In this document: piece by piece, positions 1 through 11,604 of the stretch
Layout: each line of letters begins with the position of its first letter
Numbering within the stretch: the stretch's first letter is position 1
NCBI GenBank assembly: GCA_020466095.1
Contig: CM035806.1
Location: 128,368,856 to 128,432,855 of the forward strand
DNA length: 64,000 nt
Direction: 5' to 3'
Origin: Chlorops oryzae
Lineage: Eukaryota; Arthropoda; Insecta; Diptera; Chloropidae
The notes under the pieces: generated by a model
What the model was told of the DNA's origin: nothing
The model's input: only the letters and a program-made list of their open reading frames with translations
The model's database searches: none
Program-made: the position numbers and the translations under genes

Positions 1-418
1 TGTGGTGGGCGTTTGCGTCACACCCCAAGATCAGCTCCATGTTGTTTTTCCTTGCATACTCAATTATCTGTTCTGCTTGCAGCGGTGGACAATCCTCTGA
101 CTCACCCGGGAAATATGCCGATGCGATTATCACATCTTTGGAGTTTATGCTTATCTTCGCCGCACACAGATCTGGCTTGACAAAATCTGCTATTGGGAAG
201 AACGATATATTATTAAATACGATACATGTTCTAGGCCTACTGCTGCCTTGGCAGTAAAGCAATTTACCTGCTTAAGACAGTCGTAGAATTTTATTGTTCG
301 TGCTGGTCCAGGGTTCCTGCACGAGGGCTATATTAGGGCCAATGGTGTTGCTGGTCCTGGTTAGTGCAGCAGAAGCTGCTTTTGCGCGGTGGATGTTGAT
401 TTGGACAACTTCCACCAT
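1..418 (-). pseudogene. Non-LTR retrotransposon ORF2, N-terminal endonuclease part (runs off the window)
   Basis: Read on the minus strand from the ATG at 418, this frame gives the start of an APE-type endonuclease, the enzyme that nicks target DNA for target-primed reverse transcription. Visible motifs are VQINIHRAKA at the N-terminus, ALVQEPWTS (catalytic Glu region) near 308-335 and LILGCDANAHH at the window edge. Between them a frameshift or stop near 268-275 breaks the frame (ILRLS then stop, resuming at KLLYCQG one frame over). The rest of ORF2 lies outside the window. The motifs fit the RNase H-bearing LOA/R1-type non-LTR group, and ORF1 lies directly upstream on the same strand. Clade assignment is tentative; the endonuclease call is firm. 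Confidence 0.8.
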
Positions 419-615
419 TACTTTTTGTTAGTGGTGGCGGTCGGACCTCCGTCCCCACTCTTCTTTAGTGTCCTCTCCCTTCGGTTGGCAATGTCTGCCT
501 GCCTGCTAGGAGTTAGACTCGAGCTGCTTTTCCTGCAGCTCGTAACAGCTGCTCTGACGGCTAGACGTGTCGCCGGCTTGCTGCTGCTATCCAGGTCCCT
601 TCTAGCTGAGGGTTT

Positions 616-1733
616 TTAAGTCGTTTCCGAGCCATTTACTGGCTTGGATGTTGACTCCCTCCTCTCTTGGGCCTGCTTGCTAGTCGACGGTCTGTTGTCA
701 TCGACGTTCGAGGTTTCAGGAACCTTCTTCGGTTCCTCTAGCCTTGCTGGATCTTTTTCCCGGACCTTCGCTGGCTCTCCTTTGTCCCGCCTGATGCGAA
801 ACTGCACCCTCCCCAGGTTGAAATAGGGGAGATCTTGCAGTTCTGCCAATAGCTTGACCGAGGTGTCATCGATGGCCAGGGTTAAAGTGCAGCCTTGTGG
901 GTTTGCTACCTTACTCAAAACTTTCCAGTTTTGAACTTGTAGCATCCGATTTTGGGCCTGAAGAAGCTTTAGCGTCTCCGTAGTGGACATATTCCCCGGA
1001 AAATGGGCAACGGCAATGGTTGGTTTTGGAATGTCATCTCCCTCCACCATCTTCACCTTCTTGCCCTCCGGATGAATGCGATCCACCACCGTTGACAGCC
1101 ACTGCTTTGTCTCCAGGTCCGCGCAGCCCATCGTGATCCAGCCTGGCTTGTAGGAGCAATTTTGGAAGCGGACTTGAGGGCCATCTGCTGGGATCTTAAT
1201 CAGTTCCGAGGTGATCGCCTTCTCCATTTCCCTCTGCTCCTCAGCACTTAGCTGAACCTCCGGAAACTTTTCCGGTATTAGACCCACCTTGATGAGTCCT
1301 GCGGTTTCTGCATAGGACGGACTTGGTCTCGTCCTTTTAGGTTCGGGTTTCCTTTCTGGCTCCCTTCGCCTCTTCACCGCTCCTTCCTCTCTTGGATTTT
1401 CCATAGTTTCCTCCAGAGCGGCTTTCAGAGCCTCTTCATAGGGCTTGCCTGCAGCCATCAGCCTCCGTAGTCTCTTCTTTTGAGAAGTCGTAAGCCGCTT
1501 TCTCTTAGAGCCGATTCGAATGCAGGCACTCCCAACGATGAGGCTCCTTCTACCGGCTCTATGTTGGAAGTTGTTGTAGCTATCGAACATTCACTGTTCG
1601 TTCTACTCTTAGGGGGTTGGTTTCTCCAACCTCCTTTGTTGTTTTCTGCACTAGGCAGTGGTGTGAGACTGGTTTGTTCAGTCTCGGTTGTTTTTGTTGT
1701 GTTGGTTTCTGTTTCCATTTTGTTGGGTCCCAA
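616..1733 (-). pseudogene. Non-LTR retrotransposon ORF1, DUF4780-like nucleic-acid-binding protein, frameshifted
   Basis: Two overlapping minus-strand frames together make an ORF1: 1733-1458 (starting MGPNKMETETN, Thr/Glu-rich) and 1590-616 (324 aa). The switch between frames lies near 1580, so this copy is broken. The long frame has a basic segment (KRKRLTTSQKKRLRRL), a Pro/Arg/Lys linker, then a globular part with CADLETKQWLSTVVDRIHP followed by FNLGRVQFRIRRDKGE. That arrangement matches DUF4780 domains found in ORF1 of insect non-LTR elements, and its role as an RNA chaperone is inferred from position. The C-terminus is Ser/Glu-rich (STSKQAQERRESTSKP). ORF2 begins about 200 bp downstream on the same strand. 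Confidence 0.75.
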
Positions 1734-2330
1734 CTCGTAATCGCTATCTCCGCTTGATTGTTGTAGTCACTATGGGATCCCGTGGTTGTCTGTGCACAAG
1801 TGCAGGGAGGCCACGCGAGGGTTGGTGTCTGCCCTTATGGGGTCAGACCCTCAGAGCCAGATCCAGTGATTAGGCAGGAACACAGTCAACTGCTTCTACA
1901 ACCGCCAACTTAATGGCGACAAGCTTTGAACGTGTTACGAGATTTGCCAAGTTTTAACGGGACGGAGACCACCTAGCATTAGCCCAGGAGATTTAGTACC
2001 TTAGGTAGCACGAAAGAAAAAATCTTTATATTACCTTTGGCAGTGATTTATTATAAAACTTTGATAGAGTAAAAAAAAAAATGTCCACATATATCAGCAA
2101 AATTTCTTATTACTTTGATTAGATGGAAGTGTGTTTTATCAGAATCAAAAGAAAAAAAAAATTGGCTGCACCGACTTGCACCAACTTTTTTTATATCCAT
2201 TTTTCAAAAGGGCTTTTTTACAAATTACTCAATATGCGCGTGGTTTATTACAAAACTTAACATAATCTCAATTTTATTTTGTTTATTTATGATTCTTTTA
2301 TAGCCTTTGTAAAAAATTTTAGAACGTTAT
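1734..2330. other. 5' leader of the non-LTR element, then AT-rich spacer
   Basis: From about 1740 to 1990 the sequence is of mixed composition and probably the 5' untranslated leader of the minus-strand element. The change to A/T-rich sequence near 1995 is the likely element end. No target duplication could be matched because the other end is outside the window. Confidence 0.4.
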
Positions 2331-2369
2331 GGCCACAGAAACAAATTTCGTACGAAAAATGCAATATTG

Positions 2370-2870
2370 ATTGCATTGGATGGGTGGTGGTCGATGGGTG
2401 TTGAAAGTAAATATTTTCTACGAAACTATGAATTTTTTTTAGTTATTTTATTTTGAAGCTTCGCACCAAATTGTATAATCTTAAATATTTTTCATTACAT
2501 AATATTGCCTTTTTACTTTCAAGAACATTTCGAGTTGTATGGAGGGTGGGTGTTGGGCGTGTTCGATTTAAATGAAACTTTCAAGATCTCTTCTTGTTGA
2601 TTTTAAAACTCTTGCTTAGCTTGAACAAATTCTGATAAAAGCGAAAAAAGTCATGTGTAATATTCATTTCGGGTTGTATGGCGAGTGGGTGGTGGGCGTG
2701 GTCAATTTTGATGAAAACTCTCGGATATCTGCGTTTGACAGTATGATGATTACACATGCTGAAATCCAATTATTTTCCTAGCCCCAAATATGTTTTATTG
2801 CGAAAAAACATATTGGGTTGTATGGAGGGTGGGTGGTGGGCGTGACCGACCAACTTGTATGGGATCGTTA
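2370..2870 (+). repeat. Degenerate tandem repeat, ~140 bp period, GGTGGGCGTG core
   Basis: The phrase GTTGTATGG followed by GGGTGGTGGGCGTG recurs at about 2534, 2673 and 2817 (steps of 139 and 144 bp), with a weaker related stretch near 2375. The sequence between cores is A/T-rich and poorly conserved. The GTGGGCGTGG core is shared with the dispersed-repeat copy at 8328-9352, so this may be a worn internal part of the same family. Confidence 0.55.
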
Positions 2871-3514
2871 CACTGTGCGCCATACACTGCTCAGACTTTT
2901 ATATCGTTCAATAAATTCTTCCCAAAATTTTTTTTCCAAGTGGCAGTTGTATTTTAAAAAAACTAAATCAAACCAGACATATCCTTATTACACATTACAT
3001 GTAATTGCGATGCAGAAACCTTAATTATAATTACAAGTACATAATTGTAATGGAAAATTTTCTATTACAATATTTCAAATGAAATTTAGAAATTTGAATT
3101 TTCAATTGCAATTACTTGTAATTGCCTTTTTTATCATGCTGTTTTTTAAATTAATTTTTATTAAGTTTTTATTTTTATTTATTTATTTTTTTTTATTAGC
3201 CGGAAATTTCTCTACCTCTGCAGTACTTCCGAAGTGCTGAAAATTTATACTGCGACTACTCGCATTACTAGCCCTTACTTCTAATGAAGTTTGTTAGGAG
3301 ATGCCCGCTATTTTCAGTACTTCAAAATGCATGTGTTATTCATTAGGTAAAGGAGTGTATGCAGCGTTCGGACAATACTCCGATCGGAGTAGATCTGCTC
3401 CGTTTTTTTTTATATTTTTTGAAATCTACTCCGCCACTACCCTTTACCTGAAATCTACTCCGATTTTTTCACTTCACCAAACTCAAAATAATGGCTATTT
3501 TGCGATTTTGACGT
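2871..3514. other. AT-rich spacer without recognisable gene
   Basis: Contains runs of TAATTACAAGTA-like motifs (3000-3130) and, at 3360-3470, a short stretch with repeated ACTCCG / CGGAGT words in both orientations. No coding signal was seen. Confidence 0.4.
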
Positions 3515-4987
3515 AATGAGATCTGCATGAAAACAAGTTTTTTGTGTTCCCTCGTTCGCATGCCTTGCGCGCTTGCCCGTAGAAATCAGATTTAATCTTT
3601 AATTTAACTGAGGCAAATGGAACACCCAGTTCGGGCTCCGTTATAATGTTATCAAGTTCTGTACCGGCCCTCGCAAGGTTGTCCGCTGTACAGTTACCTT
3701 TGATGTCCCTGTGTCCAGGTACCCACATCAGGGTGACCGAAGAGTGCTTAGTCATCTCCTGAAGAGGCGAACGACACTCGCGGATTGTCTTAGATGTGGT
3801 TACCCCACTCGAGAGGGACTTTATGGCCGCCTGGCTGTCCGTGTAAATTAACAGATTTTCTGGGAAAATCTCGTTACCCAGAAACCAATTGGTCGCCCTA
3901 TTGATTGCCGCTACCTATGCTTGGAAGACACTGCAGTGGTCGGGCAGTCGAAAGCTGAGTTTAAGGTTGAGCTCCTCTGAGAAAACTCCACCCCCAACTC
4001 TGCCATTTAGCTTAGAGCCATCCGTGAATACATCCACGGAGTGTGGAGTACGATCAGTTCGCTGATCCCAGTATTCTCTATTAGGGATTACGGTCTGAAA
4101 GTCTCGCGATAGAAAAATCTGAGGGATAGTGTAGTCCACTGAAAGTGGTTGGTCCCCTTTCAGGATGGCCGCATGGCCAATGGGTCTGGAGGGCCAACAA
4201 CCGATGACTTTAAGTCTGGTTGCGGATATTTTGGCCCGTATTTTGATGAGAAGCTCTGTCGGTATCCAGTTTTGAATTGCCAACAGAGCCTTGGTGGGAG
4301 TGGTACGCAGAGCTCCCGTGATCATTAGAGCTGCGCTCCGTCTGACTCGGCTTATTTGTGTCTGGGATTTCTGCCTGCAAATTGCTGGCCACCATACCAC
4401 CATATAGAAGGATTGGCTCCACAACAGCCACATACAGCCACTTCAGGGCTCTAGGATTGAGCCCCCAGCTTTTGCCAACGGCTTGTTTACAGCTGTAGAG
4501 ATCAGTTTGTGCCTTTCGGAATCTCTCGAGCACGTTTTCGTTCCAGGAGAGTTTGGGGTCCAAGATCACCCCTAGGTATTTCACCTTTGTCGAGAGGTTG
4601 ATTGGTACCCCGTCCATTACCGGAGGAATGAAGTTCCTGAGCTTGTACCTTCTGGTGAACAGCATCAGTTCCGTCTTCTGCGGGTTGACATTAAGTCCAT
4701 TTTCCTAACACCATGCTGCTAGTATTCTGAAAGCATGTGTCATTCTACCCGAAGGGGTATTCGGGTCAATCCCCGATAGTGCAATGGCTAGGTCATCGGC
4801 GTAGCCAACCACCTTGAAACCTGATCCTGCCAGTCTTCCAAGGAGGTCTTCTACCACAAGGTTCCATAGAAGAGGGGACAGAACGCCCCCTTGAGGAGTA
4901 CCTCGGCATGTCCCTCGCCGGACCTGCTCATTACCAGGTATGGGCACCACTACATTGTTGTTTTGCGTGCATATTTGTATGCGTGGC
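3515..4987 (-). pseudogene. Non-LTR retrotransposon fragment: reverse transcriptase to RNase H, truncated at both ends
   Basis: On the minus strand the sequence runs from the middle of a reverse transcriptase to the end of RNase H. Frame 4989-4705 has GTPQGGVLSPLLWN and the catalytic YADDLAI. Frame 4665-4210 has the thumb (KVKYLGVILDPKLSW). Frame 4433-3915 carries RRSAALMITGALRTTPT and the RNase H start FTDGSKLNG. Frame 3755-3495 has the RNase H end, VPGHRDIKGNCTADNLARAG. Damage is visible: an in-frame TAG after AAWC near 4706, a frameshift near 4385, and a TAG replacing Glu after VFQA near 3913. The 5' end stops abruptly near 4987 and the 3' end near 3515. RNase H after the RT is typical of the LOA/R1/I groups. 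It is a separate insertion from the element at 1-1990. Confidence 0.85.
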
Positions 4988-6010
4988 ACTGGAAAAAATA
5001 TTTTGCGTGAAATAAAAATTTATAAAACAGATTTGCTTTTTTCATAACTGTAACAGAAAAAGGCTTTTGGTTGTATGGTGGAAGCGGTATGAGCAACAAA
5101 CGCAGTCAAAAAATTTTCAATTCGCTTTTCTACAATGTACTTTTTCGTCTATTTATATTCTCTCTATTCGCGCGATGCGGCACACGTCTGACTTGCTTCG
5201 AGTTTTTAGTCAGACTGAATCAATTTTCATTACTCTGCTTGCTTTTTCGTTTTTGTGTACGTATACATGAGTGAGAGAGCGCGGCTCCGAAACAGCTTCC
5301 GTGCCCATAGCTGCTCATTACCCATCGAAGTGTTTATGTACCTGCAAACGAGGAGCTGGTACGTAAATTTTACCAGGTTCCCTTGCGTGCGTCCCTTGCT
5401 AACGAAAATTGTTTTCACTCTATGCAGGGTCAGATTTGTGAATTTGTGTTTCGAAATTATCCCATTTGAATACATGGGAAAGAAAGAGAAGCATTGATTG
5501 AAGTATGAAGAAGATTGTTCCGGAACAGTTAACAAACACCGTCTCTTTTCTTCTTACGTCTTTCTCTACTTACTTAATTTTCTCAAAATATTTGTTCGTG
5601 AGTCTGACTCTAGAATATTGAAATGTCTTAACATGTAAATGCGTATTGACAACGCCTTTAGTTTTGTGCTGTGAATATCAATGGTCTATAAAGCGAACGC
5701 GACACGGCACTGAATTGCTTACTGAATCCTGAAAGGTTAAGGTGTGTTTGAAGTCTATATTTTGTAGTCAAGATTTTTTTTTACTGCAACGACAGTTGGA
5801 AATTTAACAATTTTAAGGTTTGCTTTGCAAGAGATTAATATCTTGATTTTTTTCCGCGATTCTTAAAATCTTCGAAAAAAAACTCTAACCGGAACGAAAC
5901 GATACCGAAACCAAAATAGTTTTTTTCAGAACGAAACCGTAATCGAAACCATAATCATTTCATAACCAAAACCATAACCCGAACGTTATTTGTTTCGTTT
6001 GCACGCCCTG
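4988..6010. other. Unassigned spacer
   Basis: About 1 kb with no convincing coding frame or paired termini. A stretch at 5875-5990 is rich in AACCGAAACC-like words (degenerate repeats of CGAAACC/CATAACC). Several open frames near 5070-5540 overlap on both strands and have no recognisable motif. Confidence 0.4.
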
Positions 6011-6426
6011 CACTCTTAAAAATATTTCCTTCTATTATAGTAGGAAACAGGTCACCTTCTATTATAAACGTAAGTTTACACACCAAATTATTTTTCAACC
6101 TAAAATGTGTAAAATTATGCATTAGATGTGAATTAAAGGAAACCTTCCCTGTGTATTTTAAACATACATTATGTAAAATTAAGCCTTTTTCGCGCAAAAT
6201 TAAACATTCATAATAATAAAATTACTAAAGGTATGTAAAATTAGTATTTTTATAGTAAACCTTAACATTCATTGATTAAATGTACGCATTTTATATAAAT
6301 ATGCATTACGCATGTGTGAAATTACACAAAAATTACCTTTTACACTTTTTTGGCAGAAAAGTAAACATATTTTGGGGTAAATTTACAGTATTTATAAACG
6401 TAATGCTACTTATATTTTTTAGAGTG
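6011..6426. mobile_element. Possible MITE, CACTCTTAAAAATA-type termini
   Basis: The left end CACTCTTAAAAATATTT and the right end TATATTTTTTAGAGTG are imperfect inverted repeats about 416 bp apart. The interior is A/T-rich with repeated TAAAATTA-like words and no ORF. No clear target duplication was found, so the boundaries are tentative. Confidence 0.45.
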
Positions 6427-6489
6427 TTTTATTTACTCATTTTGTTTCAACACTATTTTGGGCAGGGCAAGGAAATATTCTATAGGTGA

Positions 6490-8171
6490 AAGAGTAGAAT
6501 CGAATTTCGCCATTGTGATTGCAACAAGGAGGACATTCCTAAAATAATTGGCTGTGTCACTAATCCAACAAAAGTAATAAATACAGAAGTAGAAAACGAC
6601 GCCATTAACGCGTCTCCAGTAAGAAATAACGGAAATGATCAAACAACAAAAACAAAAACATTCGTGACATGCGAATACGACGAATACCATACTGGCCCGT
6701 ATATAGTGTATATAGACGCCACAAATTCAACGAATATTAATGCCATTGCACTAACAAGGCTTTTACACCAGCTCAAAATCGATAAAATATCGGAAATCGG
6801 AAAAATTGGAAGAGGAAGATGCAAAATTGTATTTAAAGACGCAACAGCGGCTAATGACATGCAAAAAAAAAATGAAAATATAAAAATAAGCGGTTATGCA
6901 GCAAAAATACTTCCACACTTCATTGGAAAAATGGGAATAATTTTTGGAATCCCAACCGACATAACAGAAGAGGAGTTTATCGATTCAATAGAATCACCAA
7001 TCGTTATTAAAAAAATAGAAAGAGTTTTCAGGAAAGAAAATAAACAAACAGACAAACAAGCAGTTTTAATCCCAACGCAAAGAATAAAAATTTTTTTCAG
7101 TGGTAACGCCTTACCGGCAGAAATTAAATATATTTAGGTATACCTACAACATTCAAAAATAGAAGTGAAACCATACATACAAGTAGCACAATGCTACAGC
7201 TGTTTTAGATTTGAACACTATGCAAAACACTGCAAAGACAACAATAAGGTATGCAGAGATTGTTATAATAAGCACATCGCAGATGAACCGTGTAAAGCGA
7301 TAAAATGGATAAACTGCAAAGAAAACTATAGCCCTACATATAAAAAATTCCCAGCCAGAGCTAAAGCCTACAATATTTCAAAAATCATGACACTGGAAAA
7401 TTTAGTCAAAAGCGAGATAAAAATAAAATATCCGCTTCTTTTCAATAAATATAGTCTACTAGATGAGGAATACGACAGCGCTTTTCCAGCCTTACCGAAA
7501 GGTCAGAAAAAATCAAAAATAATAGATAACCACGCGGAAGCAGCCAAAACGATGTTAAAATTTTTACCATATTCGCAAGCAACAAGAGATGCATCAAGGA
7601 AAAGGCGGCTTAGTCCGAGAAGTAGATTGGAAAAAAACCAAATAATCATGATACAAGAAAACAAGATAGCGCCACTTTAGTATCGCTATTTTGAGGCTCT
7701 CTCTGAGAGCCGAAAATTGAGTTTGTGACGTTACTGAGCGAGAAATAGTTGTTTCCTTCCCATGCTATTCAAAAAAGTAAAAAGCCGGTTTAACATGTGA
7801 AACAACAACAACGAATCGCGATTTTGAGTTTGTGACGTTTCCTCTCTTAAGTGGTGCTATCTTGTTTTCTTGTATCATGCCAAATAATGAAAGAATACCA
7901 AAAAGTTATTAAAGAATGGAAAACAGCAGAAGCCAACAATAAGGAAATAACATTGGAAAGAGCTTGCAAAAACATCAACACCCTAATAGCAGATAATAAT
8001 ATACCTAAAGAATCGCTAGACATTCTGAACAAAATGAAACAAGACATAAACCAAGCTCTCATCAGCAATGATGTCGAAAAAATCCAAAAAAGCTATGACA
8101 AAGATTCTACAATACAATATTCAAAGTTTGAAACACAAAGGCAACAAGGAAATACTGGAGGTATACCTTGA
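6490..8171 (+). pseudogene. I-clade ORF1 (nucleocapsid-like, CCHC zinc knuckles), interrupted
   Basis: The frame opens near 6490 (CDCNKEDIPKIIGC) and runs to 7680, with one in-frame TAG at 7135-7137 directly before VYLQHSKIE. After the stop come the RNA-binding knuckles: CYSCFRFEHYAKHC fits C-x2-C-x4-H-x4-C, followed by CRDCYNKHIADEPC and CKAIKWINC. A MITE at 7647-7879 splits the ORF after LEKNQI. Reading across its 9-bp target duplication, the frame resumes as MKEYQKVIKEW, continuing through a Lys/Glu-rich C-terminus to the TGA at 8169. ORF2 starts inside this end at 8095, so the two frames overlap by 77 bases. The product is the element's own RNA-binding particle protein. Confidence 0.8.
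7647..7879. mobile_element. MITE with 9-bp target duplication (Mutator-like)
   Basis: The termini CATGATACAAGAAAACAAGA and its near-perfect inverse (about 30 bp, one mismatch) bound a 233-bp element without coding potential. It is flanked on both sides by CCAAATAAT (7638-7646 and 7880-7888), a perfect 9-bp target duplication. Nine bases is the usual length for the Mutator superfamily; the superfamily call rests on that alone. It sits inside the I-element ORF1, so it is younger than that insertion. Confidence 0.8.
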
Positions 8172-8327
8172 AAAAAACAATATAGATATAGCAATTCTTT
8201 CAGAAACGTGGTTACTTGATAACGCAAGCACAAGCATCAAAAACTATAAATTTGTTCACAAATGTGGAGATGATGGATATGGAGGTGTAGGTATCAACCT
8301 AAAAAGAGAGATTAAATATTCAATTTT
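8095..8327 (+). pseudogene. I-clade ORF2, N-terminal endonuclease segment
   Basis: The ATG at 8095 begins a frame reading KILQYNIQSLKHKGNKE, then IDIAILSETWL (the ETW endonuclease motif), then GYGGVGINLKREIKYSIL. This is the start of an APE-like endonuclease. The frame is cut at 8328 by a dispersed repeat. Matching coding sequence resumes at 9353 (TTLNLNRNINIKGIYIPPST) and continues to about 9673, where a pogo-like MITE cuts in; frameshifts lie near 9510-9600. Confidence 0.75.
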
Positions 8328-9352
8328 AAAACAAGTAAAAAAGCTAAAGTCTTTGAAATACCCAGCGTTCCCACATATTGGCGCTCTATGTTACGAAAAA
8401 TCTCCATTTGTGAGCGTGGCAGTTGGCGGGCCATATAAATTTTTTTCCTACACCTTTCATTCGCCTTGGTCAACCTATGCTGCGAATTTGAAGCTTCTAC
8501 TTTTACTTCGGAAGTTAAGAAAAATCTTCATTTGTGGGCGTGGCTGTGGGCCGGCCACATAAACTTTTTTCCTACACCTTTCATTAACCTTGGTCAACCT
8601 ATGTTGCGAATTTGAATTTTCTACGCCTTTTACTTCGGAAATTACGAAAAATCTCCATTTGTGGGCGTGGCAGTTGGCGGGCCATATAAATTTTTTTCCT
8701 TCACCTTTCATTCGCCTTGGTGAACCTATGCTGCGAATTTGATGCTTCTACTTTTACTTCGGAAGTTAAGAAAAATCTTCATATGTGGGTGTGGCTGTGG
8801 GCGGGCCACATAAACTTTTTTCCCACACCTTTCATTAACCTTGGTCAACCTATGTTGCGAATTTGAAGCGTCTACGCCTTTTACTTCACAAGTTACGATA
8901 AGCCCTTATTTTTGAGCTTATTTGTGGGCGTGGCTCGAGGAGGATGGCGTCCATTTTTTCCAGGATATGTCCCTTTTCGTAGTTTACCAGTACACCAAAT
9001 ATCAATGGAATGTGTTGAGTGGTTCGCAAGTTACAAGCATTTTACTGAAAACACAATAAATTCATTTGTGGGCGTGGCAGTGGGCGGATGTCTCCCATTT
9101 TTAGTTAGGATCATACTCAGACCCCGATATACATGTGTACCAAATTTCCACTTCATTGGTTCAGCCGTTTCGGAGGAGATCCGACCACGGACGGACGGAC
9201 AGACGGTCAGACGGACAGACGGACATGGCTAAATCGATTCAGTTTTTGATCCTGATCATTTCTATATATATTTTTCTTTATCTTCGGAGCTTAATTCTCC
9301 CTGTTACAAGATTTGCACAAAACTAATATACCCCGCTTACGCTGGGTATAAT
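8328..9352 (+). repeat. Dispersed hairpin-ended repeat, copy 1
   Basis: It starts AAAACAAGTAA and ends with the terminal hairpin TATACCCCGCTTACGCTGGG/TATA (9329-9352). It interrupts the endonuclease frame of the I element. The second half has the family core ACGGACGGACAGACGG...ACATGGCTAAATCGAT, then CTGATCATTTCTATATAT and the terminal hairpin. The first half holds four tandem ~125-bp units listed separately. No ORF. See copies at 47136, 49639, 50683, 61711 and 63803. Confidence 0.75.
8402..8905 (+). repeat. Higher-order tandem repeat, 4 x ~125 bp arranged as 2 x 251 bp
   Basis: Units begin at 8402, 8526, 8653 and 8777 with TCTCCATTTGTGAGCGTGG-like phrases. Units 1 and 3 share TCTCC and GCAGTTGGCGGGCCATATA. 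Units 2 and 4 share TCTTC and GGCTGTGGGC(G/C)GGCCACAT. Distances 1-3 and 2-4 are both exactly 251 bp, so the array was made by duplicating a dimer. Confidence 0.85.
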
Positions 9353-9675
9353 TATCAGCAGAAGCAATAGGCATAACAACACTCAACCTTAATAGAAATA
9401 TCAATATTAAAGGCATATATATACCGCCCAGCACAACCAACCAACTTTTTAATGAAGATAACAAAAATTTTTACCCTAGCAAGAAAGGGACTTCAACGCC
9501 AAATCGTTGACGTGGGGGAGCCCTAATACGGACGCAAAAGGAGCACACCTAGACAACGCGACCATAACAATTAACTTCAGCTGCCTAAATAACGACACAA
9601 CGACTTTTAACAACAATATTAAGCCCTCTTCAGTTCTAGATTTAACTTTCACAAACGGAAGAGTAAATTAATATA

Positions 9676-10612
9676 CAGTACACTCGGGATAACGTCAACT
9701 AATTAAAACCGCGAGTGTTGACGTTTACCAGATTGTTGACATTTATGATTGTCCTCAATTTAGACCAAAATAAAGTTGGAATTATACTTTTAAACGTTAT
9801 TTTAGTATTCATATTAAAACCAACCTATTGGATCTGATTCAAACAAATTTTTATGTATTTGGAAAAATTTTAAAAATATTTTATATGAGATCATGCCACT
9901 TTCGGTTTTTACAGATCATTTTATACGCGCAACGTCAACAAGTTCGAAAACACAACTGAACAAAGAGAGCAAAAACTACATTGTACGCACAAAGGGAGAA
10001 TCCCGGAATTCTGAGAATTTTTTATTATACAGGGTGTCCCGTTGGGAATTACATTCCTTAAAAGGGGTGGTAGGGAAGTCCAAGATATACAAAAAATCGT
10101 ATGTGAGGGTGCACCCCCGAGGAGTTATGTGGCTCTAAAGTTTTTTGACACTAAGTCCAGAAAAACAATTCTCCCACACCAATGGTTAATTGTAGAAAAC
10201 AAATTTGAATGCAGGTTGAAAGCCAATTGTATGTACTTTTAGGCAAAATTAAATTAATGGAAAAAATTTGACCCATTGAGGGAAAAATAAACGGTCAAAG
10301 TGAAAAATTCTGAAAAAAAACGTGCATTTTTTTTTACTTTGGAAGCCATTTTGGTATGAAAAGTAGGGGTATTAACACCCCAATTTTTTATTTTATTCAA
10401 AATGCTGGATCGATTACCTTTAATTTGGTACCCCATATGTCAACGGGACACCCTGTCTATGTAATTCCAGCTAAAATTTTCTATTAAGGAGAGTTTACCT
10501 TTTGGAGCTTTTAGATTTTGTTGACGATTTAGAATAGTCAATGTAAATAAAAAAGTGTTGACGTTTTGGGGTGTTGACGGAATAGGGGGTTGACGTTATC
10601 CCGAGTGTACTG
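9676..10612. mobile_element. Pogo/Tc1-like MITE with 24-bp perfect TIRs and TA target duplication
   Basis: The left end CAGTACACTCGGGATAACGT(CAAC) is matched exactly by the inverted right end. TA flanks both sides (9674-9675 and 10613-10614). The CAGT start with a TA target is typical of pogo-group elements. Several GTTGACGT words near both ends (9716-9740, 10513, 10555-10595) may be transposase-binding repeats. No transposase ORF is present. It is inserted in I-element ORF2 and itself contains another inverted-repeat element. Confidence 0.85.
10030..10455. mobile_element. Nested MITE, CAGGGTGTCCCGTTG termini
   Basis: CAGGGTGTCCCGTTG at 10030 and its exact inverse CAACGGGACACCCTG ending at 10455 bound 426 bp inside the pogo-like MITE. 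Flanks are TATA and TCTA, so a TA target is possible but not proven. The interior has no credible coding frame. Confidence 0.75.
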
Positions 10613-10614
10613 TA

Positions 10615-11545
10615 CTTGGAATTGCAATCATAGATATACTATAACAAATAGTAATCACTTTCCAATAACCATCCAGCTAAAGGCAATAAAGCAAAAACCA
10701 ACAATACAATTTAAAAAAATAAATGATAAAATCATGGAAGAAATACAAAAATTAAATATCTCAGCAAACGTGGAAGAAATTAAAAATTTCAGACCAATAA
10801 GCTTACTTAAGCTTAATTAAGCTTACAGCAATTAAGGAAATCATAAAAAAAATACACACTGCGAAATCCTGTCAAAAGCACAGGAAATCCTAGGAAAACA
10901 CATTAGTAACCAAAAAAAGGAAGCTTTAAGGAATTAACTGAAGAAATTTCAAACCCAACAAATTTAAGAAACTGGTGGAAAAAAACCAAACTGTTAAAAA
11001 GATACCAACAAGAAAAAAGTCAGGGAAATGCGTTCTCAAATCAACAAAACAAAGACTTTTTAGAATCGATCTCAAACAACTCAAACAATGGGACACCCCA
11101 GATAAACTCCATACCAACAAATAGTGAGAACGAAGAAACGGAGCTCTACTTCAACTACGAAAACTTTGTAACTTCTCTACTACAATATGCATCAACGATC
11201 TAATCAATCTAATACAAGCAACAAAAAAAAGAAAATAAACAAGTAGTGGGAGCATGCCTTGACATAAGCAAAGCATTTGACAATGTCAATATAGCAAAAT
11301 TAAGCGAAGTACTGGAGGACATGAAATTTGATAACAAAGCCAACTATTGGATAACATCGTTTCTCCAAAACAGAAAACTTCAACTCGGGAAAAAGACAGC
11401 TCAAACAGGCAATCGTCTTTGTCAGGGAAGCGGACTAAGCCCAATACTATTTAATTTATACACAGCATCTCTCCATAAAATCAACAACGCAATTTGTGTA
11501 CTATTTCAATTTGCAGATGATTTTTTCCTTATAGTTACAGACTAA
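10615..11545 (+). pseudogene. I-clade ORF2, reverse transcriptase core, rearranged
   Basis: After the pogo-like MITE the coding remnants resume with NSNHFPITIQL (end of the endonuclease), then NFRPISLL (start of the RT), then a scrambled stretch (10820-11220). The open frame 11246-11545 carries RT motifs CLDISKAFDNV, GSGLSPILFNLY and the catalytic box as QFADDFFLI (FADD rather than YADD). Frames change at least twice, and about 400 bp upstream of the core look shuffled or deleted. Confidence 0.75.
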
Positions 11546-11604
11546 AACTCAATAAAGCAATACAAATTTTCAACGAAAAAATAAATGAATTTAACACAAA
11601 ATGC

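Noticed and set aside
39..826. Plus-strand open frames at 39-257, 389-619 and 644-826
   Set aside because: They are opposite-strand shadows of the minus-strand non-LTR endonuclease and ORF1, with no motif of their own.
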